Positions 42,790 to 51,323 of a stretch of 64,000 nucleotides of DNA are shown one piece after another. Made by a program: the position numbers and the translations under genes. Position 1 is the stretch's first letter; the number at the start of each line of letters is the position of its first letter. The DNA lies in the NCBI RefSeq assembly GCF_035958815.1, contig NZ_CP108383.1, positions 7,068,001 through 7,132,000 on the forward strand, read 5' to 3'. The notes below the pieces were generated by a model. The model had not been told where the DNA came from. It ran no database searches and saw only the letters and a program-made list of their open reading frames with translations. The stretch comes from Nocardia sp. NBC_01327. GTDB lineage: Bacteria > Actinomycetota > Actinomycetes > Mycobacteriales > Mycobacteriaceae.

Positions 42790-43845
42790 ATGAGCGCGCG
42801 CAGCTGGCGAGAAATCCTCGGCATCCTCACCGACGGCAATGATCTCTCCGCCGAGGAGGCCACCTGGGCGCTGAACGAGATCTTCACCGATAGCGCCACC
42901 TCCGCGCAGATCGCCGCCTTCGGCGTGGCCCTGAAGATGAAGGGCCCCACCTCCGCCGAGCTGGGCGGCCTGGCCGCGGGCATGCTCGCGCATGCGCGCC
43001 GGGTGCCGTTCGAGGGCACGGCGGTCGATATCGTCGGCACCGGCGGCGACCGCTCCGGCACGGTGAATATCTCCACCATGTCCTCGATCGTGGTGGCGGC
43101 CACCGGAATTCCCGTGGTGAAGCACGGCAATCGCGCGGCCTCGTCCAAGAGCGGCGGCGCGGATGTGCTGGAGGCGCTGGGCGTCAAGATCGCGCTGGGT
43201 CCGGCGTCGGTGGCGGCCTCGGTGCGCGAGGCCGGTATCGGCTTCTGCTTCGCGCCGGTCTTCCATCCGGCGCTGCGCTACGCCAGTCAGGCGCGCGGTG
43301 AGATCGGCATTCCGACGGTCTTCAATATCCTGGGCCCGCTGACCAATCCGGCACAGCCGACGGCCGGTCTCATCGGCTGCGCCTTCGCGGATCTGCTGCC
43401 GGTCATCGCGGGCGTGTTCGCCGATCGCGGCGCCTCGGCGCTGGTGGTGCGCGGCAATGACGGGCTGGACGAGATCACCACGGCCGATACCACCGATGTG
43501 TGGGTCGTCGCGGGCGGTCAGCGCTACGAAACCACCATCGACCCAACAAAACTCGGCATCGAGCGGGTCGACCCGGCCGCCCTCAAGGGTGGCGACGCGA
43601 CCATGAACGCGGTGATCGCCCGCAATATGTTCGCCGGTGATCTCGGCCCGGTTCGTGATGCGGTGCTGGTGAATTCGGCCGCCGCGGTGGTCGCCTACGA
43701 GCTCACCGCGGCGAATGCCGAGGACGATCTGCACGCCCGGCTGGCCGTTGCGCTGGAGCGGGTTTCCGCAGCTGTCGACAGCGGTGCCGCGGCGGCGCTG
43801 CTCGATCGCTGGGTGGCCGTGACCAACGAGCTCGGTTCCGACTGA
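42790..43845 (+). CDS. trpD: Anthranilate phosphoribosyltransferase TrpD
   Basis: 351 aa. Second step of tryptophan synthesis: anthranilate plus PRPP to phosphoribosyl-anthranilate. Seen: PRPP-binding GTGGDRSGTVNIST (about 82-95), KHGNRAASSKSGGADVLEALG (about 110-130, anthranilate and PRPP site), and metal-binding DGLDE (about 227-231). Not in a trp operon here, as in M. tuberculosis (Rv2192c next to ctaE). The start follows the leaderless promoter; the frame is open further upstream inside the previous gene. Confidence 0.96.
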   Translation: MSARSWREILGILTDGNDLSAEEATWALNEIFTDSATSAQIAAFGVALKMKGPTSAELGGLAAGMLAHARRVPFEGTAVDIVGTGGDRSGTVNISTMSSIVVAATGIPVVKHGNRAASSKSGGADVLEALGVKIALGPASVAASVREAGIGFCFAPVFHPALRYASQARGEIGIPTVFNILGPLTNPAQPTAGLIGCAFADLLPVIAGVFADRGASALVVRGNDGLDEITTADTTDVWVVAGGQRYETTIDPTKLGIERVDPAALKGGDATMNAVIARNMFAGDLGPVRDAVLVNSAAAVVAYELTAANAEDDLHARLAVALERVSAAVDSGAAAALLDRWVAVTNELGSD

Positions 43846-43852
43846 TCACCGC

Positions 43853-43886
43853 CGGACGAATCGGCCGCCTTCGGCCCGTTCGTCCG
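43853..43886 (+). terminator. Hairpin after trpD
   Basis: CGGACGAA and TTCGTCCG enclose an inner GC-rich hairpin, 8 bp past the trpD stop. The tail on the plus strand is A-rich rather than U-rich, so intrinsic termination is uncertain. Confidence 0.45.
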
Positions 43887-43945
43887 AAAAAAGACCGAAT
43901 TGTCGCTTTTCACGCGAGTTCGCAGGCGCCAAAGGTGTGTTGTTT

Positions 43946-43962
43946 GCTGGTGATACACCAGC
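43946..43962. promoter_or_regulatory. Inverted repeat GCTGGTGATACACCAGC
   Basis: Perfect 7-bp arms with a 3-bp centre, about 90 bp upstream of the small secreted ORF pair and before a TTGAGC/TAGGGT promoter-like pair. Operator-like; no regulator assigned. Confidence 0.4.
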
Positions 43963-44048
43963 GGCGGCGTTACAGTTTCGGCGTTGAGCAGGCGGTTCTC
44001 CGCTAGGGTGCGGGCGATCGCCGGACGGACCCAGTGAGGATGTGCGGC

Positions 44049-44174
44049 ATGAAGCGGTACGGATATGCGATATCCGGGCTCGCGGCTGCGGTGCTCGTGA
44101 CGGCCGCGCCGAGGAACACAGCCCCGGCGAGAGCGCCGAAAAGCCTGCCCTGCTCCTCGACCCCCACGCCCTGA
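44049..44174 (+). CDS. 41-aa secreted or leader peptide
   Basis: 41 aa, basic start MKRYGY followed by a hydrophobic Ala/Val core and an Ala/Pro/Thr-rich tail with one Cys, signal-peptide-like. GTGAGGAT lies about 7 nt upstream of the ATG at 44049. Its stop overlaps the ATG of the next gene (TGATG), which argues for translational coupling. Not recognised; it could be a short secreted peptide or an upstream leader controlling the next gene. Confidence 0.5.
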   Translation: MKRYGYAISGLAAAVLVTAAPRNTAPARAPKSLPCSSTPTP

Positions 44175-44545
44175 TGGCGGGCCCCGCGCATGCGCTTGGA
44201 GTCCGGCAGAAGCACGGAATCTCTTGGCGCCGAGGCATTCTCGCGGTCACGGTGGCCGCGCTCGGCGGCGCCCTCCTCGGCGGTGTGCCGGTGAGCGCCG
44301 CGCATCCGGTCACGCCGATCGCCCACACCTCGGCACAGGGCATACTGACCGTGGACGACCGCGATTACGGCGACCTCACCGGATGCCTCACCGTCCGCAA
44401 GGTGCCCCGCCGACTAGCGGTCACCAACAACACCGACCAAGCGGTCCGCGTCTATCTGCTGCCTGGTTGCCGAGGCGGCGTCACCCGCGTCATCGAGCCC
44501 GGCCGCCACGCCTCCCCCCTCGGCGCGGCAGTCCTCGCCAACTGA
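44174..44545 (+). CDS. Small secreted protein of unknown function
   Basis: 123 aa. Hydrophobic signal (about 20-44) with a likely cleavage after VSAA, then about 80 residues of mature protein with two Cys (LTGCLTV and LPGCRGG) that could pair, and the phrase RLAVTNNTDQAVRVYLLPG suggesting a beta-sandwich. ATG at 44174 overlaps the stop of the 41-aa ORF; the frame extends upstream to 44042 but would then lack a signal at its N-terminus. Confidence 0.6.
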   Translation: MAGPAHALGVRQKHGISWRRGILAVTVAALGGALLGGVPVSAAHPVTPIAHTSAQGILTVDDRDYGDLTGCLTVRKVPRRLAVTNNTDQAVRVYLLPGCRGGVTRVIEPGRHASPLGAAVLAN

Positions 44546-44612
44546 CCGCACGCCTCGGAGGAACTCTCCGGGCGCATCGTTCAGACGAGATTGCCGGGCA
44601 CGCTACCGGCCG

Positions 44613-44888
44613 CTATTCGCCGATGGAGAAGCCCTGCTCCACATCCGCGCGCGAGTAGGACTTGAAGGCGATGTGCGTGGTGGTGCGCTCGACCCCGGCC
44701 GTCTTGTTGATCCGCCCGGTCACCACCTCCGCGATCTGCTCATGGTCGCGCACCCGCACCACCGCGATCAGATCCACATCCCCGGCGCACGAGTACACCT
44801 CGGCAACCCCGTCGATATCGGCCAGTTCCTGCGCGGTCTCCGGAATCCGATCGGACTCGGCAAAGATCAGCACGATCGCGGTAATCAT
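44613..44888 (-). CDS. Lrp/AsnC ligand-binding (RAM) domain protein, no DNA-binding domain
   Basis: 91 aa, a stand-alone RAM domain: AIVLIFAESDRIPETAQEL, a VAEVYSCAGDVDLIAVVRV core (family signature G-x-x-D), and a C-terminal TTTHIAFKSYS strand. Such proteins form oligomers that bind amino acids; without the helix-turn-helix this one may modulate a partner. ATG at 44888 lies 7 nt after TAGAGT (leaderless). Confidence 0.85.
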   Translation of the reverse strand: MITAIVLIFAESDRIPETAQELADIDGVAEVYSCAGDVDLIAVVRVRDHEQIAEVVTGRINKTAGVERTTTHIAFKSYSRADVEQGFSIGE

Positions 44889-44895
44889 GCGCCCA

Positions 44896-44901
44896 ACTCT
44901 A
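44896..44901 (-). promoter_or_regulatory. -10 box of a leaderless promoter for the RAM-domain gene
   Basis: TAGAGT on the minus strand, 7 nt before the ATG at 44888. Confidence 0.6.
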
Positions 44902-45122
44902 GGTGATCACCCCCGAATCCCCCCGACCCCCGACCGCACACCCCCGCATCAGCACCCCACAGCGCCACTGAGCACTGTCCAGCAGAGACACGCGCTGTTC
45001 GGTGCCCAGCACCCGCAGTCGCGTGCCAAACCATCGCCTGCGCCGACCGCACAGCCCGTCTCGATGCCACACAGCGCCGACAGGGGCTGCGCGGCACGAC
45101 ATGCACTGTTCGGTGCGGGCGG

Positions 45123-45575
45123 TCAGTCCGGCAGAGAAGCGTGGTCGACGGGGGTGCCGAGGAGGTCGGCGGCGGTGTGGTGGATTTTGGCGAGGGCGGA
45201 CATGAGGTGTTTGCGTTCGGCGGGGGTGAGGGCGGCGGTGACTTTGTCCTCCAGGGCTTTTCGGTCGGCTTCGACGGGTTTCTGGAGGTCGCGGCCCTTA
45301 TCGGTGAGCCAGAGGCGGACGAGGCGGTTGTCGCGGTCGTCGGGGCGGCGGACGAGCAGGCCGGCGGCGGTCATGCGGGTGGCGGCTTTGACGACGGTCG
45401 GGGTGCTGACGTTCAGCGCGGCGGCCATCTCCCCCGGTGTGCGCCCGTCCTGCTCCCAGAGTGCGGCCAGCAGGTGGTTCTGCCCGAGGTGCAGCCCGAG
45501 GCGGCGCATATCGCGATCGGCCAAGGCGCGCAGGACTTTCGAGGTGCTGCCATGGAGATCGAGGAAGTCGGACAT
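45123..45575 (-). CDS. MarR-family transcriptional regulator
   Basis: 150 aa winged helix-turn-helix. Recognition region TPGEMAAALNVSTPTVVKAA (about 45-64) and wing VRRPDDRDNRLVRLWLTDKG (about 74-93), both typical of MarR. ATG at 45575 with GGAGG 4 nt upstream. Divergent from the NmrA-like gene with a perfect 13-bp inverted repeat between them, so it probably represses both. Inducer unknown. Confidence 0.9.
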   Translation of the reverse strand: MSDFLDLHGSTSKVLRALADRDMRRLGLHLGQNHLLAALWEQDGRTPGEMAAALNVSTPTVVKAATRMTAAGLLVRRPDDRDNRLVRLWLTDKGRDLQKPVEADRKALEDKVTAALTPAERKHLMSALAKIHHTAADLLGTPVDHASLPD

Positions 45576-45614
45576 CAGGCCTCCGGGGTCGGCGGACAAC
45601 TATTGACCATCGAT

Positions 45615-45651
45615 CGTTAGCCGTCTAGCGTTATTCGATAGACGGCTAACG
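45615..45651. promoter_or_regulatory. MarR operator (13-bp inverted repeat)
   Basis: CGTTAGCCGTCTA at 45615-45627 and its perfect inverse TAGACGGCTAACG at 45639-45651, separated by 11 bp. Located in the 89-bp space between the MarR gene and the NmrA-like gene. Confidence 0.8.
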
Positions 45652-45664
45652 ACTTGGAGCGTTC

Positions 45665-46513
45665 ATGATACTTCTGACAGGTGCGACCGGAAACATCGGC
45701 CGCGAACTCACCCGCCAACTAGCCACCGCCGGAGTCGAATACCGAATCCTGGTGCGCGATCCGGCCCGCGCGAGCGACCTTCCGGCACAGGCGCAGCGAT
45801 ACGTCGGCGATCTCGACGATCCGGCCGCCCTCACCACCGCCCTCGACGGCGTCACCGCCCTGTTCCTGCTGGTCCCCGGAGTGGGCATCGACCACACCCG
45901 CCACGCGGTGAAGTCCGCACGGGAAGCGGGCGTCGGCCGCATCGTGCTGCTGTCCTCGTTCCACGCCGCCGGCGATCCCGTCCCCGCCATGGGCCGCTGG
46001 CATCGCGAACGCGAGCAACTGGTGCAGGCCGGCGGCATTCCGGCCACCATCCTGCGACCGGGCAGCCTGATGAGCAATGCCCTCGAATGGGCCCCCGCGG
46101 TCCGCACGGGCGCACCGATTCTCGACCCCTCCGGTCCGGGCCGCTTCGCCCCCGTCGACCCGGCCGATATCGCCGCTGTGGCCGCCCGCATCCTGACCGA
46201 ACCGCAGCACCGGCCCGCCACCCACGCCCTGACCGGCGCCGAATCCCTCACCTGCGCAGAGCAGGTCGCGATCCTGGCGCGAATCCTCGGCCGCACACTC
46301 GAGATTCGCGACGCCGGCACCCCGGAGGAGGCCGTCCGGGCGCGCTTCCCGAACGGCGCCCCGCCCGCCCTCGCCGCCGCGATCGTGCAGTCGTTCACCC
46401 AAATGCGCTCCGACACAGTCGGACTGCGCACCGATACCGTCACCGAACTACTCGGCCGCCCGCCCCGCACCTTCGCGCAGTGGTGCGAGGCACACCGCGA
46501 CGCCTTCGCCTGA
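45665..46513 (+). CDS. NAD(P)H-binding NmrA-like oxidoreductase
   Basis: 282 aa atypical short-chain dehydrogenase. Nucleotide-binding LLTGATGNIGRELT (about 3-16), VLLSSFHAAGD (about 93-103), and a C-terminal substrate region with ESLTCAEQVAIL. Resembles NmrA/QOR2-type quinone or aldehyde-sensing reductases. ATG at 45665 with TTGGAG upstream. Control by the divergent MarR protein is inferred from the operator, which suggests induction by an electrophile or aromatic compound. Confidence 0.85.
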   Translation: MILLTGATGNIGRELTRQLATAGVEYRILVRDPARASDLPAQAQRYVGDLDDPAALTTALDGVTALFLLVPGVGIDHTRHAVKSAREAGVGRIVLLSSFHAAGDPVPAMGRWHREREQLVQAGGIPATILRPGSLMSNALEWAPAVRTGAPILDPSGPGRFAPVDPADIAAVAARILTEPQHRPATHALTGAESLTCAEQVAILARILGRTLEIRDAGTPEEAVRARFPNGAPPALAAAIVQSFTQMRSDTVGLRTDTVTELLGRPPRTFAQWCEAHRDAFA

Positions 46514-46658
46514 CCGGACAACCCGGGTCGTCCCAGGTCACGGCCGTGCGGATCTTGATTTCGCCGAATCGTGTACCGGACAGTCATTTTCGGGTGATCA
46601 TGGATCGAAACTGTGAACCGACTAGTAGCTGCTAGCGTGGCTAACCAGGGGGTTTCCG

Positions 46659-47351
46659 ATGTTCGATCTGCTACCGGCCGTTCCGGTTCTGCGCCACCTC
46701 TCCCGAAATACCGCGCGCCTCGCCGTGCGCACCCTGCTCGCGGGCGCCGCGGTCGTCGCGGTGGCCGCCGCCACTGCCACCGCGCACGCCGAACCTGCCG
46801 CCGCACCGGCGGATCCAGCGGCATCCATCTCGCAGGGCGCACTGTCCGTCCTGCATTCGGTCACCACGATGATGCCCGGCGTGGACCTCCCGGGCCTCGA
46901 CCTGCCCGCCATGTTCAGTCCGGCCACCGCCATCGTGGTGCTCGGATACGGTCTGCTGCCGGATGGTTCGATGCGCCCGGAGCTGGTGAACCGCCTCTAC
47001 GCCGGGTACGTATCGGCATTGCTGTCCCCCGACGCCCCGGTGATCGTCACCGGCGGCAATCCGCAGAACGGCGTCACCGAGGCACAGGCCATGGCGGACT
47101 GGCTGACGCAGCGCGGCATCACCCCGCAGCGCATTCACAGTGAGACCCATGCGAATTCGACCGTGCAGAACGCGGCGTTCTCGGCCCAGCTCATGGAGGC
47201 GATCGGCGCACACGCCGCCATTCTGATCACCTCGGCCGACCATATCGCCCGGGCCCTCAGCAACTTCCGGTCCGCGGGCATCGCGGTGGTCGCGACCATG
47301 ACCCCGGACGACTCACCCCTGTCCGCCCAGCCGTTCGGGATAGGCAAATAG
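46659..47351 (+). CDS. Secreted YdcF/DUF218-family protein
   Basis: 230 aa. N-terminal signal or anchor (about 22-45, ending AHA) followed by a DUF218 domain: AIVVLGYGLLPDGSMRPELV (about 90-109), VIVTGGNPQNGVTEAQAMAD (about 128-147) and HANSTVQNAAFS. DUF218 proteins (YdcF, ElyC/SanA) bind nucleotides or act on envelope lipid carriers; the exact role is unknown. ATG at 46659 with GGGGG 8 nt upstream; a TAGCGT box lies about 22 bp before. Confidence 0.82.
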   Translation: MFDLLPAVPVLRHLSRNTARLAVRTLLAGAAVVAVAAATATAHAEPAAAPADPAASISQGALSVLHSVTTMMPGVDLPGLDLPAMFSPATAIVVLGYGLLPDGSMRPELVNRLYAGYVSALLSPDAPVIVTGGNPQNGVTEAQAMADWLTQRGITPQRIHSETHANSTVQNAAFSAQLMEAIGAHAAILITSADHIARALSNFRSAGIAVVATMTPDDSPLSAQPFGIGK

Positions 47352-47369
47352 CTTCGAGCGTCGATGCCG

Positions 47370-47822
47370 TCACGCCAGGTAGCGGGCAATGCTTTCCGCT
47401 ACGCAGGCGGGTTTGGGCTCGCCCTCGATCTCGATGGTGACCGTGCGTTCGCCCTGAACGCCGCCCGGTATATCGGTGATGGAGTTCAGGGTGAAGCGCC
47501 CGCGGATGCGGCTGCCCACCGGGACCGGGGTGATGAAGCGAACCTTGTTGAGCCCGTAGTTGATTGCCATGCGCACGAAGCTGGCCTGCATGACCTGCGC
47601 GCTCATGGGGACCACCAGCGACAGCGTCAGGAACCCGTGGGCGATGGTGCGCCCGTAGGGTCCGGCGGCGGCCCGTTCCGGATCGACGTGGATCCACTGG
47701 TGGTCGCCGGTGGCCTCGGCGAACCGGTCGATGCGCTCCTGGTCGATGAGAATCCAGTCACTGACACCGATTTCGGTCCCGACCGCCGCACGCAATTCGT
47801 CGAACGAAGTGAAGTCGATCAT
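47370..47822 (-). CDS. MaoC-type enoyl-CoA hydratase (HtdZ/Rv0130 type)
   Basis: 150 aa single hot-dog domain. Hydratase motif ATGDHQWIHVDPERA (about 36-50) contains the catalytic Asp and His, followed by GRTIAHGFLTLSL. Closely resembles, from memory, the mycobacterial (R)-hydratase HtdZ, which hydrates trans-2-enoyl-CoA. Last gene of the five-gene acyl-CoA operon; the ATG at 47822 overlaps the ligase stop by 4 bp. Confidence 0.9.
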   Translation of the reverse strand: MIDFTSFDELRAAVGTEIGVSDWILIDQERIDRFAEATGDHQWIHVDPERAAAGPYGRTIAHGFLTLSLVVPMSAQVMQASFVRMAINYGLNKVRFITPVPVGSRIRGRFTLNSITDIPGGVQGERTVTIEIEGEPKPACVAESIARYLA

Positions 47823-49303
47823 GCGAACCGCTCCTTGAGTTCTCGCTTCAAAATCTTATGGGTGGGTCCGAGGGGTAGTTCGGACAGGAATTCGACCCGC
47901 CGCGGGTACTTGTAGCGCGCCACATGCTCGCGAGCGAACTCGATGATCTCCTCGGCGGTGACGGGCTCCGCAGGCACCACCACCGCCAGGATCTCCTCGC
48001 CGTAATTGTCGTCCGGCACCCCGATCACCGCGACCTGCGCGATCTTGGGATGCCGCAGCAGCGCGGCCTCGACCTCGGTCGGGTAGACGTTGAATCCGCC
48101 GCGAATGATCATTTCCTTGATGCGGTCCACAATGCGCAGGTAGTCGCCCTCATCCTTGAAGCCGAGGTCACCGGTGCGGAACCAGCCGTCCACCACGGCT
48201 TCCGCCGTCGCTTCGGGCCGCCCGGTGTACCCGCTGAACACATTGTGCCCGCGCACCACGACCTCGCCGACGCTCCCGGTCGGCAGCAGTTCGATGCGAT
48301 CGTGCACGGCCGGGTCGGCGATCTCGACATCCACACCCCACACCGCATGCCCCACGGTGCCGGCGACCGGTCCGAGCAGTGGCTGATTGACGGTGGCGGT
48401 CGGCGAGGTCTCCGAAAGCCCGTAACCCTCCAGCACCTGCGCACCGAACACCCGCTCGAAGTCCTCGAGCACCGAGGGCGGCATGGCCGCACCGCCGCTG
48501 ATGCACAGCCGCAGCGTCGGCAGTCGTTCCGCCTCGCGCGCGGCTTCCAGCAGGCCGACGTACATGGTCGGCACACCGTGGAAGGTATTGATGTTCTCGG
48601 CGTTCATGAGCCGAATCGCCTCGGCCGCCTCGAATCTCGGCAGCAGCACCAGCGTCGCGCCCAGCCGCCAGTGCGAATTCATGGACACCGTCTGCCCGAA
48701 CACATGGAACAGCGGGAGCGCGCCGAGGGCGATGTCCTCGCGCTTGACCTCATTGGCGTCGAAGGCGTTCACCGTGGCGCACATGACCATATTGAGGTGG
48801 CTGAGCTCCGCGCCCTTCGGCCGACCGGTGGTCCCACTGGTGTAGAACACCACCGCGATATCGAGCGGACTGCGCGAGACGAATGTCGGAATCGCTTCGG
48901 CGGCCAGCTCTTTCGGATTCACGCAGGGAATCCCCGCGCGCTCGGCGGCCGCCTTGCCCACCGCAGCCACCATGTCGTGACAGATGAGCAATGACGCTCC
49001 GCTGTCCCGCAGCACATATTCGGCCTCGTCCGCGGTGAGCAGCAGATGCACCGGCACCACCGTCGCCCCCGCCGCCAGAATGGCGTAGTAGGCACGCGGG
49101 AAGTCGGCGGTATTGGGCCCCATGAGCGCGACGCGATCCCCCGGCCGCACACCGAGTTCGATGAGCGCCGCGGCCTGTTCGCGGGCCTGCCGCCACAGGT
49201 CGGCGAAGGTGATCCGTTGTGCGCCTTCGATGAGGGCGAGGTGGTCGGGCCGCCGCCGCGCCGGTTCGGCGAGAATGCTGGCCAGGGAGAGCGTCGCGTT
49301 CAT
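47819..49303 (-). CDS. Long-chain acyl-CoA ligase (FadD type)
   Basis: 494 aa ANL-superfamily enzyme: activates a carboxylic acid as acyl-AMP then acyl-CoA. Seen: P-loop YTSGTTGRPKGAELSH (about 155-170), YGLSETSPT (about 295-303), GWFRTGDLG (about 372-380), and the catalytic Lys in GPTHKILKREL at the end. ATG at 49303 with AGAGG 5 nt upstream; an open frame continues upstream through the dehydrogenase gene but is out of that gene's frame. Neighbours suggest it feeds the operon's dehydrogenases. Confidence 0.9.
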   Translation of the reverse strand: MNATLSLASILAEPARRRPDHLALIEGAQRITFADLWRQAREQAAALIELGVRPGDRVALMGPNTADFPRAYYAILAAGATVVPVHLLLTADEAEYVLRDSGASLLICHDMVAAVGKAAAERAGIPCVNPKELAAEAIPTFVSRSPLDIAVVFYTSGTTGRPKGAELSHLNMVMCATVNAFDANEVKREDIALGALPLFHVFGQTVSMNSHWRLGATLVLLPRFEAAEAIRLMNAENINTFHGVPTMYVGLLEAAREAERLPTLRLCISGGAAMPPSVLEDFERVFGAQVLEGYGLSETSPTATVNQPLLGPVAGTVGHAVWGVDVEIADPAVHDRIELLPTGSVGEVVVRGHNVFSGYTGRPEATAEAVVDGWFRTGDLGFKDEGDYLRIVDRIKEMIIRGGFNVYPTEVEAALLRHPKIAQVAVIGVPDDNYGEEILAVVVPAEPVTAEEIIEFAREHVARYKYPRRVEFLSELPLGPTHKILKRELKERFA

Positions 49304-49332
49304 AGGGACCTCTTGCTGTTCGTAGCGTTGGC

Positions 49333-50490
49333 CTACAGGCCCATATCCTTGGCGATGATCATCTTCATGACTTCGCTGGTGCCGCCGTAGATCCGGTTGA
49401 CGCGGTTGTCCGCGTAGAGCCGCGCGATCGGGTACTCGTTGATGAATCCGTAGCCGCCGTGCAGCTGCAGGCAGCGGTCGATAACCCGGGCCGCGACCTC
49501 GGTGCAGAACAGCTTGGCGGAGGCGGCATCCGCCGGTGTCAGCGTCCCGGCGTCGAGCGCCTCGAGCCCGCGATCCACCACGGCTTCGGCGGCATCGACT
49601 TCGGCCTGGCAGGCGGCCAGCTCGAATTTGGTGTTCTGGAAGCTGGCGACCGGCTGCCCGAACACATTGCGCTGCTGCGTGTATTCCTTGGCGAACTGCA
49701 CCGCCGCCCGCGCCTGCGCGTACGCGCCGACGGCAATGGACAGCCGCTCCTGCGGCAGGTTGAGCCCGAGGTAGGAGAACCCCTTGTTCTCCTCGCCGAG
49801 CAGATCCGCCACCGGCACTTCGACATTCGTGAAGCTGAGTTCGGCGGTGTCGGAGACCTTCAGGCCCAGCTTGTCGAGCTTGCGCCCGACGGTGTAGCCC
49901 GGCGACTTGGTGTCCACCATGAACAGCGAGATCCCGTGGCGGCGATCCTCCGCACGAGGCGCGTCGGTGCGCGCGCAGACGATCACCCGGTCGGCAAGCA
50001 CACCGCCGGTGATGAAGGTCTTGGACCCGTTCAGCACATAGTGCGTGCCGTCCTCGGAAAGCTTTGCGGTGGTGCGCATTCCGGCCAGATCCGAACCGGT
50101 GCCGGGCTCGGTCATGGCGATGGCGAACATGGTCTCGCCGCTCACGAAGCCCGGCAGCAGGCGTTCCTTCTGCTCCTGTGTGGCCAGCATCTTCAGATAC
50201 GGCAGGCACAGACCCACATGCACGCTGGAGCCGCCGAAGGACACCGCGGCGCGCGCGGCCTCCTCGATGATGACGGCCTGGAACTTGAACGATTCGATGC
50301 CCGCGCCACCGAATTCCTCGGGCACCTCGATGCCGAAGATGCCGAGTTCGGCCAGCTTGTAATAGAACTCGCGCGGCACGATGCCGGCGTCGAACCATTC
50401 GTCGTAGACGGGCGCGACCTCGGATTCGATGAAGGCGCGCACCGTCTTGCGGAAGGATTCATGGTCGGCGTCGAAAACTGTTCTCTGCAT
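49333..50490 (-). CDS. Acyl-CoA dehydrogenase
   Basis: 385 aa flavoprotein. Flavin and substrate motifs FAIAMTEPGTGSDLAGMRTT (about 121-140), KTFITGG, GRKLDKLGLKVSDTAEL, and the C-terminal QLHGGYGFINEYPIARLYAD (about 345-364). The catalytic Glu expected near YGGTSEVMK (about 371-379) is present. Introduces the alpha,beta double bond in an acyl-CoA. Second dehydrogenase of the operon, 48 bp after the SDR gene. Confidence 0.9.
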   Translation of the reverse strand: MQRTVFDADHESFRKTVRAFIESEVAPVYDEWFDAGIVPREFYYKLAELGIFGIEVPEEFGGAGIESFKFQAVIIEEAARAAVSFGGSSVHVGLCLPYLKMLATQEQKERLLPGFVSGETMFAIAMTEPGTGSDLAGMRTTAKLSEDGTHYVLNGSKTFITGGVLADRVIVCARTDAPRAEDRRHGISLFMVDTKSPGYTVGRKLDKLGLKVSDTAELSFTNVEVPVADLLGEENKGFSYLGLNLPQERLSIAVGAYAQARAAVQFAKEYTQQRNVFGQPVASFQNTKFELAACQAEVDAAEAVVDRGLEALDAGTLTPADAASAKLFCTEVAARVIDRCLQLHGGYGFINEYPIARLYADNRVNRIYGGTSEVMKMIIAKDMGL

Positions 50491-50538
50491 TGCACTTTCT
50501 CTCTTCGAATCACGATCCGGGGCAGCCCCGGGAGCTGC

Positions 50539-51291
50539 CTAGAGCTTGCGGCCACCGTCGACGTAGATGGTCTGCCCGGTGACGAAGGAGGCGTCCTCGG
50601 AGACGAGGAACGAGACCACATTGGCGATATCCGCGGGCTGCCCGACACGGCGCAGCGGCGTGATCGCGGCGGCCTGGGTCCGGAACTCCTCCGGATCGAC
50701 GCCGACCCGCGCCGCGGTGGCATCGGTCATATCGGTGACGATGAACCCGGGCGCAACGGCATTCACATTGATGCCGTACGGGCCGAGTTCGATGGCGAGC
50801 GTGCGGGTGAAGCCCTGGATGCCCATCTTGGCGGCCGAGTAGTTGGCCTGCCCGCGGCTGCCGAGCGCGGACACGCTGGAGGTGTTCACGATCTTGCCCG
50901 ACTTCTGCTTGACCATGTACCGCTGCGCGGCCCGGCTGCACAGGAACGCCCCGCGCAGATGCACCGACATCACGGTGTCCCAGTCCTCGACGGACATCTT
51001 GAACAGCAGGTTGTCCCGCAGCACCCCGGCATTGTTGACCAGCACGTCGACCGAACCCAGCTCAGCCACAACACGTTCGAACGCGGCGTCGACCGAGGCC
51101 TCCTCGGTCACATTGCAGGCCACCGCGATTGCCTTGCCGCCGTCGGCGACGATCGCGTCGACCGCCGTCTTACAGGCGGTTTCGTCGAGGTCGGCAATGA
51201 CGACGGTGAATCCGTCGGCGGCCAGCCGGGCCGCGGTGGCGGCGCCGATTCCGCGGGCGGCGCCGGTCACGAAGGCAACCTTCGAGGTCAT
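50539..51291 (-). CDS. Short-chain dehydrogenase/3-oxoacyl reductase (FabG-like)
   Basis: 250 aa SDR. Cofactor motif TGAARGIG (about 9-16), NNAG (about 86-89), catalytic Ser in NTSSVSALG and YSAAK (Tyr and Lys, about 152-156), and C-terminal VDGGRKL. Interconverts 3-hydroxyacyl- and 3-oxoacyl thioesters; within this operon the beta-oxidation direction is more likely. ATG at 51291 with AAGGAG 6 nt upstream. Confidence 0.9.
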   Translation of the reverse strand: MTSKVAFVTGAARGIGAATAARLAADGFTVVIADLDETACKTAVDAIVADGGKAIAVACNVTEEASVDAAFERVVAELGSVDVLVNNAGVLRDNLLFKMSVEDWDTVMSVHLRGAFLCSRAAQRYMVKQKSGKIVNTSSVSALGSRGQANYSAAKMGIQGFTRTLAIELGPYGINVNAVAPGFIVTDMTDATAARVGVDPEEFRTQAAAITPLRRVGQPADIANVVSFLVSEDASFVTGQTIYVDGGRKL

Positions 51292-51323
51292 GTGAATCTC
51301 CTTGTCCGAGAATGTGATCAGGA

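Noticed and set aside
44889..45122. Short open frames between the RAM-domain and MarR genes
   Set aside because: No ribosome site and no family; only a short repeated word (CTGTTCGGTGC, two copies) is visible.
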